In this document: positions 15,733-24,711 of the stretch, piece after piece | Layout of the letters: each line of letters begins with the position of its first letter | Numbering within the stretch: the first letter of the stretch is position 1 | From: an uncultured Bacteroidales bacterium | Lineage (GTDB): Bacteria; Bacteroidota; Bacteroidia; Bacteroidales; FEN-979 | Assembly (NCBI GenBank): GCA_903925275.1 | Contig: CAIYES010000181.1 | Coordinates: forward strand, 1-60,941 | Direction of reading: 5' to 3' | Length of the DNA: 60,941 nucleotides | Position numbers and translations under genes: made by a program | Notes under the pieces: generated by a model | Told to the model about the DNA's origin: nothing | What the model saw: the letters and a program-made list of their open reading frames with translations, nothing else | The model's database searches: none

Positions 15733-17967
15733 ATGAATTTCAGAACTCTTTTCCTGATAACCTGCATCGTCTTTTGCATTTCCACACTCAGGGCGCAGGA
15801 TCAGCAGCGGGAATTATTCTTCAATGCTGCCCTGGCAAATGATGTAAAAACACTGAAAGAATTCCTGGATAAAGGAATGGATGTCAATGCTGTAAACCGA
15901 TATGGCGTCACTGCGTTGTTCTTTGCCATTGATAAAGGAAACCTCGCATCAGTCAATCTGCTTCTGGAACACGGGGCCGACCCGAATCTCAAAGATTCTT
16001 TTTACGGTGAGACCCCGTTGGGATGGGCGATTTATAAGAAAAACTCACCCATCCTTATCAGCATGATCAATCATGGCGGAGACCTGAAAAATGAAGATCT
16101 GGTCTTAGGTGCCGCAGGAGAAGGTCTTGTCGAGGTCGTCAAACTCATGCTGGAGAAGGGAGCCCCGGGAGCTGAAAAGTTAGTATATTCAGCTATCAGC
16201 AGCAACGATACAGTCATGTTCAGCCTGGCGTTTGTTTATGTAAAAAAGAGTGATTCATTATTAACCGAAGCGCTGGTCGCTGCCACTTCCATTAAAAATG
16301 ATAAGATCATCGGCCTGCTGAAGGAGGCGGGTGCCCGGATGCCTGAAAAGACCGCCGAACAATCCGCCGGAATCGTTCCTGAAGCACTGAAAGGGATATA
16401 CAAAAGCAAGGAGATGAACAAAGCTGAACTGGATATCGCGGAGGGTATGTTAACCGCAAGCTTCGATGGATCCCCTGCCTATAAACTCAGGGTCGTCAAC
16501 GACAGCACCTATGTGTTTACCGATATCCCCGGGTTATCCCTGTCCGTTCAGCGGATTGCCGGAAATATTACAGGTATTACCTTAATTCAGCCGGAAAGGA
16601 CTAACAGTTATCTCAGATACCAGGAACCGGATGCAAAACAAGCCGTGAATGCTGACCTGACTGAGGATGTGACAAAGGTTAAAAAGCCTGTTAACTGGCC
16701 ATCGTTCAGGGGAGAAAGAGCAACAGGAATAGCCGACGGACAACACCCTCCGCTAATGTGGGACGCGAAAAGCGGCAAGAACGTGAGGTGGAAAACCTAT
16801 ATTCCCGGGCTTGCCCATGCATCGCCTATCGTTTGGGATAAGAATATTTTCATCATCACCGCACAATCCAGCGATACGGCATCTGAATACCGCGTGGGAC
16901 TGTTTGGCGACGTTGAACCTGCAAATGACAGCTCATCACATATTTGGAAAATTTATTGTCTGGATAAACTAACCGGGAACATTCGATGGGAAAAGAAGGC
17001 CTATGAAGGAATTCCTCGCGTTAAACGTCATGTGAAGGCATCACAGGCCAATTCCACACCGGTTACCAACGGTGAATATGTTGTAGCGCTCTTTGGATCG
17101 GAAGGCATGGTCTGCTATGATTTCAAAGGGAATGAACAATGGCGTAAAGACCTCGGGATTCTGGATGCTGGCTGGTTTTTCAACGAAAATACCCAATGGG
17201 GTCCTGCCAGTTCGCCGGTGATCTATGGAAATACGGTCATCGTTCAGTGCGACCGCTCCAAGGATTCCTATATTGCCGCCTATGATCTTAAAACCGGAAA
17301 TGAGGTATGGAAAACCCAGCGGGATGAAATCTCATCATGGGGTACGCCTGCACTTTATCAGGGAAAATTGCGCGAAGAGCTGGTAACCAATGCATCCCGG
17401 TTCATCCGGGCCTATAACCCGGCAACCGGTAAAGAGTTGTGGCGTTTATCGCCAAATTCGGAAATTACCGTCGGAACCCCCGTTTTTAACGATAGCCTGA
17501 TTTTTGTCACTGCCGGGTATCCGCCTGTCTTTCCTGTTTATGCCATAAAGCCGGGAGGCAACGACAACATTTCCATTCCCGACAGTGTAAACTCAGGCAA
17601 GTTCATCCAATGGCGTAAAAAAAGAGGCGGAACCTACATGCCGACACCGATTGCCTATCAGGGGTATCTGTATACCCTGGCAAACCAGGGGTTGATCATA
17701 TGCTACGATGCAGCTACCGGAGAGATCAAATATAAAGAAACAATCAAAGGAGGTGGTGCTTTTTCTGCTTCACTTGTGGCCGCCGAGGGAAAAATCTATT
17801 GCACCAGCGAAGAAAACGGCGTTTTTGTCATCCGGGCTGGACCTCAATATGAACTGATTGTTGCAAATCCTGTAGGTGAAATATGCATGGCAACCCCTGC
17901 TATCACTGATGGTTTGATCTTTATCAGGGGGCAACATCACCTGTTCTGCATCGGCGTAAAGAAATAA
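15733..17967 (+). CDS. Exported ankyrin-repeat / PQQ-type beta-propeller fusion protein
   Basis: A 744-residue exported protein with signal peptide (near LRAQD). Residues about 28-200 hold four or five ankyrin repeats (for example VNAVNRYGVTALFFAIDKG and GADPNLKDSFYGETPLGWA). A linker beta domain at 215-300 follows. Residues about 318-744 are a PQQ-binding-like beta-propeller that opens with NWPSFRGERATGI and carries repeated blade ends such as YCLDKLTGNIRWE and AYDLKTGNEVWKT. This propeller type is common in planctomycetes and Bacteroidota without PQQ cofactor. Binding of another protein or sugar is likely; no catalytic residue set is visible. Confidence 0.85.
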   Translation: MNFRTLFLITCIVFCISTLRAQDQQRELFFNAALANDVKTLKEFLDKGMDVNAVNRYGVTALFFAIDKGNLASVNLLLEHGADPNLKDSFYGETPLGWAIYKKNSPILISMINHGGDLKNEDLVLGAAGEGLVEVVKLMLEKGAPGAEKLVYSAISSNDTVMFSLAFVYVKKSDSLLTEALVAATSIKNDKIIGLLKEAGARMPEKTAEQSAGIVPEALKGIYKSKEMNKAELDIAEGMLTASFDGSPAYKLRVVNDSTYVFTDIPGLSLSVQRIAGNITGITLIQPERTNSYLRYQEPDAKQAVNADLTEDVTKVKKPVNWPSFRGERATGIADGQHPPLMWDAKSGKNVRWKTYIPGLAHASPIVWDKNIFIITAQSSDTASEYRVGLFGDVEPANDSSSHIWKIYCLDKLTGNIRWEKKAYEGIPRVKRHVKASQANSTPVTNGEYVVALFGSEGMVCYDFKGNEQWRKDLGILDAGWFFNENTQWGPASSPVIYGNTVIVQCDRSKDSYIAAYDLKTGNEVWKTQRDEISSWGTPALYQGKLREELVTNASRFIRAYNPATGKELWRLSPNSEITVGTPVFNDSLIFVTAGYPPVFPVYAIKPGGNDNISIPDSVNSGKFIQWRKKRGGTYMPTPIAYQGYLYTLANQGLIICYDAATGEIKYKETIKGGGAFSASLVAAEGKIYCTSEENGVFVIRAGPQYELIVANPVGEICMATPAITDGLIFIRGQHHLFCIGVKK

Positions 17968-18066
17968 CGACTCCTGTACTGAATTACCGGTATATCAGTC
18001 CCCTGGTTTACAATGGTCAACCATTAGACTCGGATAAATCCTTTATTATCAAAGTGATCGCAAATT

Positions 18067-19851
18067 TCACTTCTTTATATCAGGTTTACTCATTTTCCCG
18101 CTGACTTCCAACACTTTTGCTTTTATAGCTTCCGATTCCGGATCCCTTTTCAGCGCTTCATCATAATAATAGTAAGCTCTATCATACTTGCGAAGCCAAT
18201 TATAAATGTGACCAAGGTGTATGTAGGCGGCAGTCAGGCTTGGCCCGGTCTCAACGGCACGGGTGAAAAAATAGATCGCCGAATCGGTGTTGATTTCGGC
18301 AGGATGGTACATCATCCGCAATTCATAGGCATATCCCAACCTGAAATGGGCGTCGGGGAAGGCCGGAACCAGGTTTACTGCACGTCTGAGTACCTGGATT
18401 CCTTCAGAAAGCAATGAGTCCCTTTTTAAATTGTTGGTTTCACCCGACGCCAGGTCAACCAGTAACATCCCATACTGATAATGATTTTGAATGCTGTTGG
18501 AACCCGATTTGTGATCACAGGAAACAAGCGTAAAATTGTCTTTCCAATCTTTGTTCCGTGAAATTGTCTTCAAAGAATATCCAACAAACAGGGCAGAAAA
18601 AAGGACAATAAAAATCAAACCTGATTTAATTTGTGCGGCACTAAAAGAGATAATTTTTGCAGGTTTTAAATTTGATATCCGGTAAAGTAAAAGGCTGATT
18701 GCGAAACAATAAGCAAGCGATGGTGCATAAAGCAAGCGCTCCGCAAAAATCCCTCCCCGTAAAAAAACAAATCCTATGGCCGGGATGATCGTCAGATAAA
18801 AAAACAAGATAGCGAAACCAACCGGTGATTTTTTATAGAGAAAAAACAGCCCTATTCCAATAAGGAGGATGAACAGCGCAAGACCCGAAAAGGCCTGAGG
18901 GTTATCCCAGTGCACTCCGGGTAGTTGGTCGAATGCGTAATCATACCTTAAAGGATGCGGAAAAATAACCATCCTGATGTATAACAGGAACATCATAAAA
19001 GCCGATGAATACCTGATCTCCGGGGATCGATAGGGGTAAAAAATCGGATCATCCGGAAGAGCGGATGCAGTGACACCAATGAGTAAGGTTTTCTGGATAA
19101 AGTACACAGCAATAACAACGATAAACGGAATGCACAGCTTTAGTATTTTGTGAAGCGGTGTTTTCTTATAATAGTAGGCTGCCAGAGGCAGCAGTCCCAT
19201 GCCGGCATAAGCACTTTCTTTGGATAACAACGCAAAGTAAAATGCCAAAAGGCCAGGCACCAGCCAGATTTTTTTATTAGCGTCAAGATAACAAAGTGCG
19301 AAATACAACATACAAATAACACCAAGAAAACTGAGCAGTTCATCGCGGCCTTTTATATTTGATACAATTTCAGTATGAATGGGATGTGCTGCGAAAAGTA
19401 AAGTAATACTTACCGGAAATAAAATATGGAATGCCGGGAACAATTTCCGCAACAGCAGGAAAAGACAAAAAACAGTAGCGGAAAACAGAAGAGCGTTGAT
19501 AAAATGGCTGAAATGTGGGGAAAATCCGAAAAATTGATATTCAATTGCAAAGGTTATAAGCGATAAGGGACGGTAATATCCCAGGTCTTTTCCGGCCGAC
19601 TGCCAGAATTCCGACTTCATCAGATACGGAATTCCCTGGAATCCTTGCTGAACGTATTTGTTGATGGTAATGGCGAAATAATCATCCAGTGCATAATCAT
19701 TTTTCAGTGTATTGGTATACAATAAAAATGCAATAACAGCGCAAATGAATCCTATCAGATAATTATTCTCATACCATAAAGGTGTTTTCAGATTTTCCCT
19801 TTTTTTTTGAAGTAAAGGTGTTTTTTTTTCGTTTTTGGTGTGTGATCGCAT
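18067..19851 (-). CDS. TMTC-like multi-pass membrane protein with C-terminal TPR repeats
   Basis: A 594-residue protein from the ATG at 19851; a TTG nine codons upstream is less likely. A Lys-rich cytoplasmic start is followed by 11-13 hydrophobic helices. The first periplasmic loop carries YALDDYFAI, a DD-type acidic pair where GT-C glycosyltransferases bind the sugar donor, and YYRPLSLITF follows. Residues about 445-594 hold two or three tetratricopeptide repeats (PAFPDAHFRLGYAYE, AAYIHLGHIYNWL). This layout equals that of TMTC O-mannosyltransferases and their bacterial relatives. Protein O-glycosylation is plausible in Bacteroidota but is not shown here. Confidence 0.75.
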   Translation of the reverse strand: MRSHTKNEKKTPLLQKKRENLKTPLWYENNYLIGFICAVIAFLLYTNTLKNDYALDDYFAITINKYVQQGFQGIPYLMKSEFWQSAGKDLGYYRPLSLITFAIEYQFFGFSPHFSHFINALLFSATVFCLFLLLRKLFPAFHILFPVSITLLFAAHPIHTEIVSNIKGRDELLSFLGVICMLYFALCYLDANKKIWLVPGLLAFYFALLSKESAYAGMGLLPLAAYYYKKTPLHKILKLCIPFIVVIAVYFIQKTLLIGVTASALPDDPIFYPYRSPEIRYSSAFMMFLLYIRMVIFPHPLRYDYAFDQLPGVHWDNPQAFSGLALFILLIGIGLFFLYKKSPVGFAILFFYLTIIPAIGFVFLRGGIFAERLLYAPSLAYCFAISLLLYRISNLKPAKIISFSAAQIKSGLIFIVLFSALFVGYSLKTISRNKDWKDNFTLVSCDHKSGSNSIQNHYQYGMLLVDLASGETNNLKRDSLLSEGIQVLRRAVNLVPAFPDAHFRLGYAYELRMMYHPAEINTDSAIYFFTRAVETGPSLTAAYIHLGHIYNWLRKYDRAYYYYDEALKRDPESEAIKAKVLEVSGKMSKPDIKK

Positions 19852-19908
19852 GAAAAAATTAAGTTTTGTCAAAATCAACCATGGTTCGTAAAAATAGCGT
19901 TTTTTGCC

Positions 19909-20688
19909 TTATTTGTGTTGTCTGAATAACCATTCAATCATGAGAGGATCGCTGTAGGCTGCTAACCACGAAAAATGTCCGACACCCGGATAGATGGTAC
20001 ACCCTGCATGCGATCCGGCTTTTGTCAAAGCCTGTATCATATCAATCGAACAGAATGGATTCACTGCTGAATCTTCTGACCCATGAAAAATCCAGATAGG
20101 AATATGCGCAATCGATGCCGCTTTTGAGATATCCCCACCTCCGCAAACCGGAACAGCGGCAGCAAATAAATGCGGATACCGCTCAATAGCATCGAATGTA
20201 CCATAGCCCCCCATCGAAAGTCCGGTAATATAGATGCGGTTTGTATCAATCGAAAAAGTTTTTATAAGCTGGGAAATAAGTTCCGTTACAAGTTCCATCG
20301 GTTTGGATGGAGCATGCTGAAGCTGCAATTCTCCATTACGCCCATTTTCAAGAAAATTTGACCAGTCCTGATCGTTGGGACATTGGGGAGCAATGACAAA
20401 AGCGGGATGCAGTGCCATCGTTTGATCTGTTGCGAAGTTCATTACACCCCATTTTAACTGCGCCTCGTTATCGTTTCCCCGTTCACCCGAACCATGCAGA
20501 AAGATCACAAGCGGGTACTTTCGTAATGTATCATAATCCGGAAAAAGCAACCGGTAATTCAACGTATCTCCCTTGCCATTGGTAAATTTGTTAATGTCGA
20601 ACCGGGATGATTGGGCAAATGTGGCGTTTGCCCAAAAACACACAAATGATATGAGGATAAGAATTGATCGTAGTGCTGTATTTTTCAT
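19909..20688 (-). CDS. Secreted esterase/peptidase of the dienelactone-hydrolase type
   Basis: A 259-residue alpha/beta hydrolase with a signal peptide (cleavage near TFAQS). The oxyanion strand is VIFLHGSGERGND, the nucleophile elbow GLSMGGYGT holds the catalytic Ser, the acid is in GSEDSAVNP and the final His in GVGHFSW. This suits the phospholipase/carboxylesterase or PHB-depolymerase-like group (prolyl oligopeptidase family). The substrate, perhaps an acetylated or feruloylated sugar, is a guess. Stands next to the TMTC-like gene on the same strand. Confidence 0.85.
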   Translation of the reverse strand: MKNTALRSILILISFVCFWANATFAQSSRFDINKFTNGKGDTLNYRLLFPDYDTLRKYPLVIFLHGSGERGNDNEAQLKWGVMNFATDQTMALHPAFVIAPQCPNDQDWSNFLENGRNGELQLQHAPSKPMELVTELISQLIKTFSIDTNRIYITGLSMGGYGTFDAIERYPHLFAAAVPVCGGGDISKAASIAHIPIWIFHGSEDSAVNPFCSIDMIQALTKAGSHAGCTIYPGVGHFSWLAAYSDPLMIEWLFRQHK

Positions 20689-20737
20689 TTTTTAATCGTA
20701 TAACTATCTTCCTGGTGACGTTCAACATAATACTGCC

Positions 20738-20764
20738 CAAATTTAGTATAAAATCAATTGTCAA
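20738..20764 (-). promoter_or_regulatory. Promoter of the esterase gene
   Basis: Minus strand: TTG at 20764-20762, 16 bases, then TAAATTTG at 20745-20738. The -7 box matches TAnnTTTG; the spacer is slightly short. The start codon is 50 bases downstream. Confidence 0.45.
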
Positions 20765-20870
20765 CTCCATGTCCTTCCTTCACTTTTGGCCAACGAAAAA
20801 TAATCCCGCATCCGGCGGTCGTTCATTGTTCATGAAAAAACCCATGTTTCGGGGATGAAAAATGATGCAA

Positions 20871-21950
20871 TTATTTATTAAAGCGGTTCAGGCTGTTTTG
20901 GGAAATTAAATTCCAATCCGGTTTCCCGATAAATGATTGTAAATTTTTGCTGTTTGTATAAGACATGGCCGATGCCAGATAATCAATAAAATTCTCAACC
21001 CATCCTGCTATGGTATATTCTACCTGAACCATTCGGGTCACGCCCTCCGACGACCTGAGTTCATTTCCCAGATGTGCCTGCACCTCCTTGGTACTCATCC
21101 CGCGGAATTTCTTGTAAAATACTGATCCCATTTTAAAAGCTGTTGTTACTTCATCGCTGTACTGATCCACCTGATCACCCGGAACGGTATATCCTTCATA
21201 CTTCTTATTGGCCGAGTAAGTGTTCCCTGCCGATTCGAGCGCCTTGTTAAATACCCCGCCACACATCACATAATCTGCTCCAAGTGCCAGTGCCTTGATA
21301 ATATCAGCATATTTTTTAATCCCGCCATCAGCAATCACTTTTGCAAATTTTCCCGTTCGTCCGGTTTTTTTCTGATCGATATCATAAATAAGGGAAGCAA
21401 GCGGATACCCTATCCCTGTATGAACCGATGTGCTGCATCCCGATCCGTTTCCGATTCCAACCCTCACAAAATCAGCTCCCGCCGCAGATAATTCAAAAAA
21501 TGTTCCGGGATTTGCCACATTCCCAACCATGATCAGCAATTGATTGTGATATTTTTTTTTGGTTTTTTCTACCGTGTCCATTAACCGCTTCATGTGACCG
21601 TTCGCAATGTCAATGCAAACCTGTACTTTCCCGGAATCTTTCAAATCACTTCCATTGCCAAATATGTGTTCAAACTGATCTAAACTCAATGCTACCCATC
21701 CATTCATTTTAATGCAATCTTCAAGGGTAAAATGCTTTGTCTCTGTTCGTGGTACGATTGGATAAATACAACTCTTACTGAAAATATTGCGATGTGCAAT
21801 GTCGGTTACTGTATCCATTGGTGCTGTAAACAATGGAAGCATGTTATTTTCATCCTTAACCGAGACTGTTTTCCGCGAATTGATGGTGCTATGCACTGCA
21901 GGCTCCAATAAAATATCATCGAAATCGAATTTTGGTGTTATTATATTCAT
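20871..21950 (-). CDS. IMP dehydrogenase / GMP reductase family protein
   Basis: A 359-residue TIM-barrel protein without CBS domains. The N-terminal pattern FDFDDILLEP and LPLFTAPMDTVT are those of IMPDH/GMPR. The catalytic loop is present as GIGNGSGCSTSVHTG with Cys172, though it reads GCSTS where the family norm is (I/V)CTTR. VIADGGIKKYADIIKALALGADYVM binds phosphate. The absence of CBS domains and the 350-residue size favour GMP reductase (GMP to IMP with NADPH), which would link to the purine theme of the window. The altered loop means that the reaction direction is uncertain. It is a single-gene unit. Confidence 0.82.
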   Translation of the reverse strand: MNIITPKFDFDDILLEPAVHSTINSRKTVSVKDENNMLPLFTAPMDTVTDIAHRNIFSKSCIYPIVPRTETKHFTLEDCIKMNGWVALSLDQFEHIFGNGSDLKDSGKVQVCIDIANGHMKRLMDTVEKTKKKYHNQLLIMVGNVANPGTFFELSAAGADFVRVGIGNGSGCSTSVHTGIGYPLASLIYDIDQKKTGRTGKFAKVIADGGIKKYADIIKALALGADYVMCGGVFNKALESAGNTYSANKKYEGYTVPGDQVDQYSDEVTTAFKMGSVFYKKFRGMSTKEVQAHLGNELRSSEGVTRMVQVEYTIAGWVENFIDYLASAMSYTNSKNLQSFIGKPDWNLISQNSLNRFNK

Positions 21951-22164
21951 TTTCTATTTTTTAAGTAGTGTTCTCTTTATCATTAATTTGTTCAGTGGAC
22001 AAATGGAATATTATGGTTGTCATTCACGGTTTACATGAACTTTATTCTTATGGGTATTTCATGTGGATTGAAGCCTTATCTAATTTGAATCCTACCAGCT
22101 TTATCTGGAATTCTGGCAATAACAGTTAATTTGGCGCAATTATGTTCCAAATTTAGCATTTTTC

Positions 22165-22194
22165 CCAATAAAAAACCACCCTCTCAGGTGGTTT
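22165..22194 (-). terminator. Rho-independent terminator
   Basis: Minus-strand hairpin AAACCACC/GGTGGTTT (22194-22187 with 22180-22173, six-base loop) followed by a run of T. It lies 34 bases after the stop of the small secreted protein gene at 22228. Confidence 0.8.
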
Positions 22195-22227
22195 CAAATC
22201 GAAATTACAGGGAAAATATATGGAGGG

Positions 22228-22599
22228 TTATTCAAAGTCAGCTTCAAATGGTATAACTGGGGCGAGCATACGAAAATCAATTGATATTTGATCAGCTGTT
22301 TCCGTAAAATCAGCACCCGATGGAATTACAGGAGAAAGATCCATAACCGGTTTCATTTCGACTGCAAAATCCTCGAACAGCGCAACACCTGGCGTGACAG
22401 GTGACAAACCCAAAAATGTATTTTCCATGACCATATCTTCAAGGATAGCCTCTGCAGGTGCCGTTGGAACCAATGTCATCATGTTGATGGTTGAACTTAC
22501 AACGACGGCAGCGGGAGGAAAAAAGCTCTCATTACCAGCGAATAAAAAACTAAATTGAAGTGAGAGAATTGCTGCGAGGATGATTTTTTTTGCTTTCAT
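22228..22599 (-). CDS. Small exported protein with internal repeats
   Basis: A 123-residue protein with signal peptide (cleavage near LFAGN). The mature part holds about four units of 23-24 residues, each with the pattern (L)xPVxPxxAxFE: TLVPTAPAEAILED, LSPVTPGVALFEDF, LSPVIPSGADFTE and LAPVIPFEADFE. The units are acidic and hydrophobic. I do not recognise a family. It has its own -7-like box (TAGTTTTG on the minus strand, 22628-22635) and its own terminator, so it is a well-formed single transcription unit. Confidence 0.7.
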   Translation of the reverse strand: MKAKKIILAAILSLQFSFLFAGNESFFPPAAVVVSSTINMMTLVPTAPAEAILEDMVMENTFLGLSPVTPGVALFEDFAVEMKPVMDLSPVIPSGADFTETADQISIDFRMLAPVIPFEADFE

Positions 22600-22778
22600 T
22601 TTTTTGGGTTATTTGATGTTGATGAAGCAAAACTAATATGGATTTGCGAGCTGTACATTAATAATCGACCTTTCTCCCATAACTCCCGGCAAACACCTGA
22701 TGGGTGCCGGTGAAAAATGTTACCGATTGTAAGAATTAATGTTCTTGGATGAAATCAGAACAGCTTTAACGACCGGTT

Positions 22779-22812
22779 AAAAAAAATCGCCGGGGTATCC
22801 CAGCGATTTTTG
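22779..22812 (-). terminator. Rho-independent terminator
   Basis: On the minus strand the stem ATCGCTGGG/CCCCGGCGAT (with one bulge) ends in eight or more T. It lies 40 bases after the stop of the lipoprotein gene at 22853. Confidence 0.75.
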
Positions 22813-22852
22813 AAGGTTTTCGTGACAATTCAGTAATTGTCATAAATCAGGT

Positions 22853-23782
22853 TTAGGGTAAATAGAGGTAAACTGTTCCCGAATGATTATTCTTTTGCCA
22901 GTCAACCTTGTATTTTGACGGACAGTCGGTGCCGGTTATTGGCTGATTGTTGCTGTCAAACCCAAAGGTAAGGGTAGCGCTTTTTGAATCAGAAGGGATT
23001 TGATGGAACTTGATTCCGGAACAGGGATCCCAGTCGCAGGCCTGGCGCAGTACGACCGATTGGGTAATCTGGGTATAGAAATTCTCGCCCTGACGGTTGG
23101 TGCCCCATACTACAAGATTGGTATATTGTCCTTCGTTGCCAAAGCCATCAAGTGTTAAAGTAAGCTCAGCAGGCGTTCCGGTAAAGGTTTTCTGACGGGC
23201 AACGTTCCAGGTTCTGGTGGTAGTGTCGCTGAATGTAACTGTTTCGATACCCCAGGTTTTATGAACGATGGATGTTATACCGTTACCAAGTTGCCAGATT
23301 AAACCACCGCTCACATTCTGATGTGTTTTGGTGCCATTGAGGGTAATGGTTTTCTGGTTAGATACTTTGGTTATGGTGAAGTTGATGTGTTTTACCATGA
23401 CGGTAGCTCCGGCCTGATACCAATGTGTTCCCACACTCTTTTTAATTTCCACCTGGCCGGTTCTGTAGCGGGTACCACTGCAATTCAAACCATTATAGGT
23501 AATGTAATACGTAATGGTATCGTTGATAGTACTTGTTGAGTCGATCGTGGCATTGCAGGGCAACATTTCAGTTGATTTAAGTGAGCCACCCGAAAGCAAC
23601 CCGTTAACATCATTCATTACTTCATCTGAAGCATTCTGTACCTGGTTTTCATCATTGGCAAGTTGCTGCAACGATGCAGTATCAGCACCTGAAGTGTTCT
23701 TGTCTTTTTTACACCCTGTTACTGAAAGCCCGATGACGGCGATGAGCAGGGCAGTGAGGCGGATGAGGTTCCTTGTTTTCAT
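22853..23782 (-). CDS. Lipoprotein of unknown function
   Basis: A 309-residue lipoprotein (lipobox LSVTGCKKD). After a Gln/Asn/Asp-rich linker (residues 30-70) comes a beta-rich mature part with many Thr and Asn, such as ITYYITYNGLNCSGTRYRTG and TKTHQNVSGGLIWQLG. It looks like a surface lipoprotein of Bacteroidota with no named domain. The upstream neighbour on the same strand is the DUF4249 gene, 101 bases away. A dedicated terminator follows. Confidence 0.7.
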   Translation of the reverse strand: MKTRNLIRLTALLIAVIGLSVTGCKKDKNTSGADTASLQQLANDENQVQNASDEVMNDVNGLLSGGSLKSTEMLPCNATIDSTSTINDTITYYITYNGLNCSGTRYRTGQVEIKKSVGTHWYQAGATVMVKHINFTITKVSNQKTITLNGTKTHQNVSGGLIWQLGNGITSIVHKTWGIETVTFSDTTTRTWNVARQKTFTGTPAELTLTLDGFGNEGQYTNLVVWGTNRQGENFYTQITQSVVLRQACDWDPCSGIKFHQIPSDSKSATLTFGFDSNNQPITGTDCPSKYKVDWQKNNHSGTVYLYLP

Positions 23783-23883
23783 AGTTCTCTTGGATTAAAT
23801 GGTTATTGGTTTTCTGTTTCTGATGATTATACACCTGAAAGGCAGGTTACCCTGATGTCCTGGTAAAAATTTTTTTCTGCCTT

Positions 23884-24711
23884 TTACCTGATGGGATTAA
23901 CAATGACCGACAGTTCATTCACTGCGCAAACCCCGAAGAAACCCAGTGCTCCATTGCTCAGGTTGGTAGTGACATTTGCTGCAGCCACATTGAACAATCC
24001 CCCTGTCCAATTTGTTTCAAGCAGCATTTCGCGGATGAATTCAGCATGCTCGGGGGTAATCGAGTAGCGTCGCTCTGTAATCATGGTACCAGCCGGGAAA
24101 TTGATCGCCTCCATCTGCGGGGCAAACACTTCACTTACATCGAGCGTAGGCAATGTGTAGAACAGCATCCTGGCATGGTTGTCGATGGAATCAAGGTTTT
24201 GATAACCCGGTACCCTCGACCAGTCAAGAAGCAGCTCCCACCTTGCCACATCTTTGGTACTGAAAGCATTGGCAACCCAATCAATATAATAGAGGTTGTT
24301 CTGCTCATTTTTTAAGTATTTGAGTTCCTGGAAATACGATCCGGGAACCATGGTTGCTTTTGCCGAATAAATAATGTTGTTTTGGGATATCAACAGGGTG
24401 TAATTCTTTGCCAGCCTGGCAAAAAAAGCAGGAGGTGTAAGATAAATGCCAGAGTTGGCAGGCTGTTCAACCAGGTTCCATACTGAATCCTCATTGCTGA
24501 TGATCACACTGGCGCCCATGACCGGTTGCGGCGACTGATTTAACTGAGACACCGTGTAAGTCAACGTGACCTGATGTGATTTTACCTCGTCAGTGAGAAT
24601 CGCATCCACGATGATCCTGACTGGCGTGGCTTCAGTAACAGGCCATTTGGTTTGCTTCACACAACTTTGCAGTGCAAGAAATAATCCGATAATATATACG
24701 GTCTTTTGCAT
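23884..24711 (-). CDS. DUF4249 lipoprotein, partner of the TonB receptor
   Basis: A 275-residue lipoprotein (lipobox ALQSC) of the DUF4249 family. Typical text is VRIIVDAILTDEVKSHQVTLTYTVS, then PVMGASVIISNEDSVW in a carboxypeptidase-regulatory-like fold. DUF4249 proteins nearly always follow a TonB-dependent receptor in Bacteroidota and are thought to sit on the cell surface beside it. The start overlaps the stop of the receptor gene by one base. The ligand is unknown. Confidence 0.88.
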   Translation of the reverse strand: MQKTVYIIGLFLALQSCVKQTKWPVTEATPVRIIVDAILTDEVKSHQVTLTYTVSQLNQSPQPVMGASVIISNEDSVWNLVEQPANSGIYLTPPAFFARLAKNYTLLISQNNIIYSAKATMVPGSYFQELKYLKNEQNNLYYIDWVANAFSTKDVARWELLLDWSRVPGYQNLDSIDNHARMLFYTLPTLDVSEVFAPQMEAINFPAGTMITERRYSITPEHAEFIREMLLETNWTGGLFNVAAANVTTNLSNGALGFFGVCAVNELSVIVNPIR

